A stretch of 8,875 bases of DNA from Candidatus Moraniibacteriota bacterium (GTDB lineage Bacteria; Patescibacteriota; Minisyncoccia; Moranbacterales; UBA11712), in the NCBI GenBank assembly GCA_003157295.1, contig PMJF01000060.1:1-8875 (forward strand), given 5' to 3'. The translations under genes were made by a program, and so were the position numbers. Each line of letters opens with the position of its first letter. Position 1 is the first letter of the stretch. A model generated the notes under the pieces. The model searched no databases, was not told the DNA's origin, and worked only from the letters and a program-made list of their open reading frames with translations. Shown here in pieces: positions 5,941-8,875 of this stretch.

Positions 5941-5974
5941 AAAAAAGCGGCAACCATATTCGTTGCCGTTTTTT
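5941..5974. terminator. Terminator of the VOC gene, bidirectional shape
   Basis: CGGCAAC (5948-5954) and GTTGCCG (5962-5968) form a perfect 7 bp stem, with A6 on the left and T6 on the right. On the minus strand it follows the VOC stop codon. Confidence 0.85.
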
Positions 5975-5993
5975 CCCGAACTGATCTTAAACT

Positions 5994-6016
5994 TTCCTAA
6001 AGCTAAGCTTTAGGAA
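5994..6016. other. Perfect 11 bp inverted repeat after the VOC gene
   Basis: TTCCTAAAGCT (5994-6004) and AGCTTTAGGAA (6006-6016) are exact reverse complements separated by one base. In RNA this gives a 10 bp stem with a UAA loop, 11 nt after the VOC stop. No U-run follows, so it is not itself a standard terminator. It may protect mRNA or bind a protein. Confidence 0.75.
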
Positions 6017-6027
6017 TAGGTAGCCAT

Positions 6028-6429
6028 CTATTTTTCTATTGGCTGGATGATGCCGAAAAGATTCCCTTCCGGGTCTTTGCGGTAGGCGAGCGTGCCCATG
6101 TCTCCCGGGATCTCCATCTTGTCTGTCGCGAAGGTGCCGCCGCCTTTTTCGATCTTCGCGAGCGTTTCGTCGATGTTGGCGACGGAAATAGTGCAAACAA
6201 AAGCATTCACCGGTTCGCCGCCTTTTGGTGCTTCTCCCTTGCGCGGAACCATTCCGCCATTTATGCCGGTCATCATGGCGCCTGGCTCGTCTTTTCCGGT
6301 GGTGACCATCCGATAATTGCCCATTTGTTCTCCCATATCCTTCACTTCCCACCCAAAGACTTCCTGATAAAATTTCTGGAGATTATCCATGTCTTTGGCA
6401 TGGATCTCGAAATGCACGACCCTGTTCAT
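6028..6429 (-). CDS. VOC-superfamily (glyoxalase/bleomycin-resistance fold) protein
   Basis: The 133-aa protein fits a single VOC unit of two beta-alpha-beta-beta-beta modules. Visible marks are VVHFEIHAKD (4-13, with H6 and E8 as likely first-strand metal ligand region) and FYQEVFGWEVK (20-30), then the MMTGINGGM block (52-60). The second module starts at VCTISVANIDETLAKIEKGGG (78-98) and ends in YRKDPEGNLFGIIQP (116-130). This arrangement resembles the COG3324-type 'predicted enzyme related to lactoylglutathione lyase' group, whose substrates are mostly unknown. Glyoxalase I or antibiotic resistance should not be assumed. The protein is cytosolic, with no signal or membrane segment. The ATG at 6429 has no Shine-Dalgarno site. 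The upstream gap to the NAPRT stop holds the NAPRT terminator, so VOC is likely transcribed separately. No strong promoter could be fixed. Confidence 0.87.
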   Translation of the reverse strand: MNRVVHFEIHAKDMDNLQKFYQEVFGWEVKDMGEQMGNYRMVTTGKDEPGAMMTGINGGMVPRKGEAPKGGEPVNAFVCTISVANIDETLAKIEKGGGTFATDKMEIPGDMGTLAYRKDPEGNLFGIIQPIEK

Positions 6430-6524
6430 ATGATTGTTATAAATAATTAACGCGCGAACTTCTCGCCCTTATATATTTATACTCCCGCAGCCAAAATTTG
6501 TTTCTCCTTTCGTTCATTTTTGGT

Positions 6525-6550
6525 AAAAAAAACAGCGTCCGAGTGAACGC
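6525..6550 (-). terminator. Intrinsic terminator of the NAPRT gene
   Basis: On the minus strand, GCGTTC (6550-6545) and GGACGC (6540-6535) form a 6 bp stem (one U-G) around ACTC. UGU and an eight-base T-run follow (to 6525). The rest of 6430-6613 shows AT-rich sequence with possible but weak promoter boxes for the VOC gene (TATAAA near 6476). Confidence 0.65.
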
Positions 6551-6613
6551 CATTTTTGATTTCTTTTTTTCTGCCGAGGTACGAACATTGCGAATCTGTA
6601 ATCCATTAGGAGC

Positions 6614-8020
6614 TTATAAATGCTGTTTTTCTACCTGCTTATAAAGATTTTTCAAGTCTTGGCTTAGCTTGACATCATATTTTCTTTTTGCGTATATATT
6701 TTTTAGAGAATCTGGAATCTTGATCAGATTATTTTGTATTCTCTTCCTGGTTTCCCGGATATCTTCCGGCTTGATCACTCTTTGGCCTTTTTTTAAGTAT
6801 TGTCTCAAGAGCGGTTCTCCGAGATTTTCATGCTCCAAGCCGATAATATCCTTTTGCATTTTTCCGTTGACGCTGTACAGGCGGAATATTTGCTTCCTTC
6901 CCGGATAACTTTCTTTTCCCTTGACTAGCTTGGCCTTATATTCGATCTTCCCGCCGGGATAACGGAGTTCAGACATTTTATAAACTTGCTCCAACACCGG
7001 CGCGTCGCTGACATTCACCACTTCTGTAATGCAGATATAATATTCGATTGGGGATCTTTTTGATTCAAGTTTTTGGATCTTATATTCATTCAAATTGGAA
7101 TAGGCCATGATCCCCACATGATCCAGGCCATTTTTATCCAGCTCCTTCCGGATATATTTTGAGGTTTTGAGGAGGTCTCCGCTGTCTATCGGAATTTTCA
7201 ATTTCTCTTGTTCTCTTTTTGGCAATTTTTTCAATTCCTCGATGAGGATCCGCAGGCCGTTTTTCAAATTGTACGTGTCGATCATTATTTGCAGCATAGT
7301 GGAATTGGGCAGAATATCTCTGATCGCGGCTTTGAAAGCTTCTCTCTCGTCGCTATATGATTTTATGGTGGCGTGATTGATGTTTGGCTGGAAATAAAGG
7401 TCATCCGAAAGAAATTCCCGATTTTCTTTATAGAAGTTCGGTTGGGTTGTGCTGGCGTCACCGGTGAGATAGGATGCTTTTTGGCAGATCACTACCTGCT
7501 CGAATCCCTGCGAGCGCACAACATTGACCCCGGGAGCCACCATTTTGTTTCCGGCGGCTATTTTCACCCGGGCTCCCTTTGTCAAAACGCGCACCGGATA
7601 AGAAAAAGCGTTCAAGGCCAACGCCGTGAAAAGATTCACCTGCCAAAGCGGTCCGCTCACTCGCACGATCGGTTCGCCTGCGAAAAAGGGGACGCCCTCG
7701 TCAATCGACCATACGTCTCCTAAAAATTTGAAGTTTCTATAATATTTCGCATGCTTCGGCGAAATGAGATTCAGTTTCAGAAGTACCTCAACGTCTTCTT
7801 TGGTGAAAGAATAATTTTTGACGTAGGTCAAAAATCGATCCAGCCCGTACATCAATAAAAATCCCCAATTTTTGTTGGGCAAGTCCCGGACCACCAGATC
7901 AAACGTTGTCTCTTCGAATCCTTTGCCTGAATTCATCCACATTGTGTTTCCCAAGAACATATTTCCGTATTCCATCATGTATATGTCATTTTCAGGGAAT
8001 GAAAATTGGTGCTTTTCCAT
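6614..8020 (-). CDS. pncB: Nicotinate phosphoribosyltransferase, divergent
   Basis: NAPRT joins nicotinate and PRPP, using ATP, to give nicotinate mononucleotide in the Preiss-Handler NAD salvage route in the cytosol. From ATG 8020 the product is 468 aa, within the family range. Family landmarks: DLPNKNWGFLLMYGL (46-60), SIDEGVPFFAGEPIVRV (105-121), INHATI (214-219, H216 matching the autophosphorylated histidine of NAPRT), MIDTYN (246-251), IPIDSGDL (276-283), VYKMSEL (346-352) and SYPGRKQIFRL (371-381). The FGxR motif of NAPRT/NAMPT appears as NVVR (166-169), with the arginine kept but FG lost. This is why specificity for nicotinate rather than nicotinamide is not certain. A TTG at 8035 could add five residues, but the ATG is preferred. 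It is transcribed alone from an extended -10 promoter. Confidence 0.85.
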   Translation of the reverse strand: MEKHQFSFPENDIYMMEYGNMFLGNTMWMNSGKGFEETTFDLVVRDLPNKNWGFLLMYGLDRFLTYVKNYSFTKEDVEVLLKLNLISPKHAKYYRNFKFLGDVWSIDEGVPFFAGEPIVRVSGPLWQVNLFTALALNAFSYPVRVLTKGARVKIAAGNKMVAPGVNVVRSQGFEQVVICQKASYLTGDASTTQPNFYKENREFLSDDLYFQPNINHATIKSYSDEREAFKAAIRDILPNSTMLQIMIDTYNLKNGLRILIEELKKLPKREQEKLKIPIDSGDLLKTSKYIRKELDKNGLDHVGIMAYSNLNEYKIQKLESKRSPIEYYICITEVVNVSDAPVLEQVYKMSELRYPGGKIEYKAKLVKGKESYPGRKQIFRLYSVNGKMQKDIIGLEHENLGEPLLRQYLKKGQRVIKPEDIRETRKRIQNNLIKIPDSLKNIYAKRKYDVKLSQDLKNLYKQVEKQHL

Positions 8021-8051
8021 AGTTTGGCTGTCCAATAAATAACTTGAGTGA

Positions 8052-8060
8052 ATTATATCA
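8052..8060 (-). promoter_or_regulatory. Extended -10 promoter of the NAPRT gene
   Basis: On the minus strand TGATATAAT (8060 region to 8052) joins a TG extension to a perfect TATAAT (8057-8052). No good -35 is seen, as is common for extended -10 promoters. The hexamer is flanked exactly by GTGA and TCAC half-sites, which could bind a regulator. The leader is about 25 nt. Confidence 0.55.
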
Positions 8061-8110
8061 CGAAATTTGGAGTTTTCTCATCGGCCGGTTTTTCCGATTA
8101 CAATTTTTAA

Positions 8111-8138
8111 GGGCCCCCAGTCCTCAGAAAGGGGGCCC
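8111..8138 (-). terminator. GC-rich hairpin after the PDZ-like gene
   Basis: GGGCCCCC (8111-8118) and GGGGGCCC (8131-8138) form a perfect 8 bp stem with a 12-nt loop, 29 nt after the stop at 8168 on the minus strand. What follows is TTAAAAATT rather than a U-run, so termination may be partial or factor-assisted. Confidence 0.55.
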
Positions 8139-8167
8139 AAAGTGATGTGTGGCGCGAGAAAGGAAGC

Positions 8168-8503
8168 TCAATGTTCCCAGGGAAGCTCCTGGCCGATCTC
8201 CCTGACCAGTCGCGCCGGAAATTTGACCAGCGGCACTTCGATTATGGCGATGCCATATCCGCGCCGGAACATCACCCTGGCCATTGTTTCTCCCTTGATT
8301 AACTCAATAATTTCATCGCCGCGCTGCAATATCCTGGCAGCGGGCGTATAGGGTATAGTGGCGTAGACCACTATACCCGCCCTGTATCTGTACCGAATAA
8401 ATCCGACGCCCTTAACCATGATCCGTGGGATACAGGCTTGGATGAACAAGATAAAGAGCAAAATAATCGCGCCGTACTCGAGTCCCAACAATGCCTCAGC
8501 CAC
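8168..8503 (-). CDS. Short membrane-anchored protein with PDZ-like domain (111 aa)
   Basis: The start is a GTG at 8503-8501. It is chosen because a strong Shine-Dalgarno AGGAGG (8517-8512) lies 8 nt upstream, the only clear one in the window. One hydrophobic helix spans about residues 11-25, followed by a basic turn (PRIMVK). The rest resembles a single PDZ domain: GIVVYATIPYTPAARILQRGDEIIEL (43-68) matches the family pattern 'V..v.p.sPA..aGL..GD.I..v'. A strand-like GIAIIEVPLVKF (84-95) follows. PDZ domains bind C-termini or hydrophobic stretches of other proteins, often in envelope proteases, but no protease domain is present here. It may be a stand-alone adaptor. The PDZ reading is inference from pattern, not a search. 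Neighbours are unrelated in function. Confidence 0.72.
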   Translation of the reverse strand: MAEALLGLEYGAIILLFILFIQACIPRIMVKGVGFIRYRYRAGIVVYATIPYTPAARILQRGDEIIELIKGETMARVMFRRGYGIAIIEVPLVKFPARLVREIGQELPWEH

Positions 8504-8550
8504 CTCGTTTTCCTCCTGTTCTTTTGATGGGGCATTAACTTTTTTATTTC

Positions 8551-8577
8551 AAATAAAAATAGCACTTCGGGTGCTAT
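8551..8577 (-). terminator. Hairpin with U-run between the two rightmost genes
   Basis: ATAGCAC (8559-8565) and GTGCTAT (8571-8577) form a perfect 7 bp stem with a 5-nt loop. On the minus strand UUUUAUUU follows. It reads as an intrinsic terminator for transcription from the right, or as part of the promoter described at 8556-8584. Confidence 0.6.
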
Positions 8578-8584
8578 ACGTCAA
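8556..8584 (-). promoter_or_regulatory. Promoter of the PDZ-like gene, spacer filled by an inverted repeat
   Basis: On the minus strand, -35 TTGACG (8584-8579), exactly 17 bp of spacer, then -10 TATTTT (8561-8556). The leader of about 45 nt holds the AGGAGG site. Most of the spacer is the inverted repeat 8559-8577, which overlaps the -10 box and could be an operator. Confidence 0.4.
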
Positions 8585-8639
8585 TGGTTTTTTGTTTCAA
8601 AAACATCCTGGGCAAAAAATAAATCCGAAATAGGAAAAT

Positions 8640-8659
8640 AAAAAAACCGCTCGGAGCGG
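8640..8659 (-). terminator. Intrinsic terminator after the small membrane protein gene
   Basis: On the minus strand, CCGCT (8659-8655) and AGCGG (8651-8647) pair around CCG, followed by seven T. It lies 47 nt after the stop at 8709-8707. Confidence 0.75.
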
Positions 8660-8706
8660 GTTGGCAAAATGTTTTTTAAGAAAAGAGGTTTCCGGGCCTG
8701 AAAAAA

Positions 8707-8844
8707 CTAGTTGTTTTGAGTCAGAGGGGGTTGGGGCAACGGCGAGCCGGCCGGGTGCTCCTGCTGGAATTTCTTTCCGGCCAAGATGAGAATAAGCAAA
8801 AGGATGGCAACCGTGACAACCAATACAATAACCCCGCCGAGCAT
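8707..8844 (-). CDS. Single-pass small membrane protein or C-terminal end of a longer one
   Basis: From ATG 8844 the product is 45 aa. It has a hydrophobic helix at about residues 4-22 (GVIVLVVTVAILLLILILA), then GKKFQQEH, then a proline-rich tail (PAGSPLPQPPLTQNN). The same frame stays open to the right edge (LGWHSTGDKN before the ATG) without another start, so this may instead be the end of a larger protein. The family is unknown. The hydrophobic helix with a basic stop-transfer pair and an intrinsic terminator just downstream support the frame. An overlapping longer frame (to 8597) runs through that terminator and is rejected. No clear Shine-Dalgarno site precedes the ATG. Confidence 0.6.
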   Translation of the reverse strand: MLGGVIVLVVTVAILLLILILAGKKFQQEHPAGSPLPQPPLTQNN

Positions 8845-8875
8845 ATTTTTGTCCCCGGTAGAATGCCATCCAAGC

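Noticed and set aside
6511..6549. CGTTCA/TGAACG pairing that competes with the NAPRT terminator stem
   Set aside because: The downstream arm is transcribed after the U-run, too late to act as an antiterminator. It is probably chance.
8574..8606. A 10-codon frame (MFLKQKTIDV) ending in the hairpin before the PDZ-like gene, like an attenuation leader peptide
   Set aside because: There is no usable Shine-Dalgarno spacing and no run of one regulatory codon. The downstream gene is not biosynthetic.
8597..8869. Minus-strand 90-residue frame with CIGCHGCH, resembling heme-binding CxxCH
   Set aside because: It overlaps the better frame 8707-8844 and reads through the terminator hairpin at 8640-8659. 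The motif is a by-product of translating a hydrophobic-helix coding stretch in another frame.

Overview
The window looks like chromosomal DNA from a small-genome bacterium, most likely of the Candidate Phyla Radiation (Patescibacteria, Parcubacteria/Moranbacteria-like). This is a moderate-to-low confidence guess. It rests on compact gene packing, several orphan membrane or secreted proteins, divergent versions of familiar enzymes, and the near absence of Shine-Dalgarno sites (only the gene starting at 8503 has a clear one). TGA serves as an ordinary stop in several genes, which argues against the recoded genetic codes 4 and 25. No rRNA, tRNA, CRISPR array or transposase is visible.

Left part (1-1460). 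The 5' part of a ZIP-family metal transporter runs off the left edge on the minus strand. Next comes an AT-rich segment with two divergently transcribed small membrane proteins of unknown function (472-885 minus, 1055-1315 plus). Two diverged direct copies of an ~80 bp element (355-433 and 1335-1412) flank this segment. Each copy combines a terminator-like hairpin with a 33 bp conserved tag.

Middle (1462-6429). A secreted, membrane-anchored orphan with eight cysteines and a probable TIM-barrel-like domain is divergent from an LCP (LytR-CpsA-Psr) cell-wall glycopolymer transferase. The LCP gene converges on a membrane-anchored phosphoesterase (PF04185-like) across a shared bidirectional terminator. 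Upstream of the phosphoesterase on the minus strand lie a PAP2-type membrane phosphatase with unusual substitutions and a VOC/glyoxalase-fold protein. A perfect 11 bp inverted repeat and two tandem terminators separate those last two.

Right part (6614-8875). A divergent nicotinate phosphoribosyltransferase (NAD salvage) is followed by a short membrane-anchored protein with a PDZ-like domain, then the end of a single-pass membrane protein with a proline-rich tail. All three are on the minus strand, and each is followed by its own hairpin or terminator.

Together the recognisable genes suggest envelope upkeep and scavenging: metal uptake, attachment of wall polymers, extracytoplasmic phosphate-ester or phospholipid hydrolysis, and NAD salvage. 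Almost every gene has its own promoter or terminator, so there is little sign of one large operon. The features most worth following up are the repeat-flanked AT-rich pair, the eight-cysteine secreted orphan, the PAP2 protein lacking both signature arginines, and the stacked hairpins at 5878-6016.
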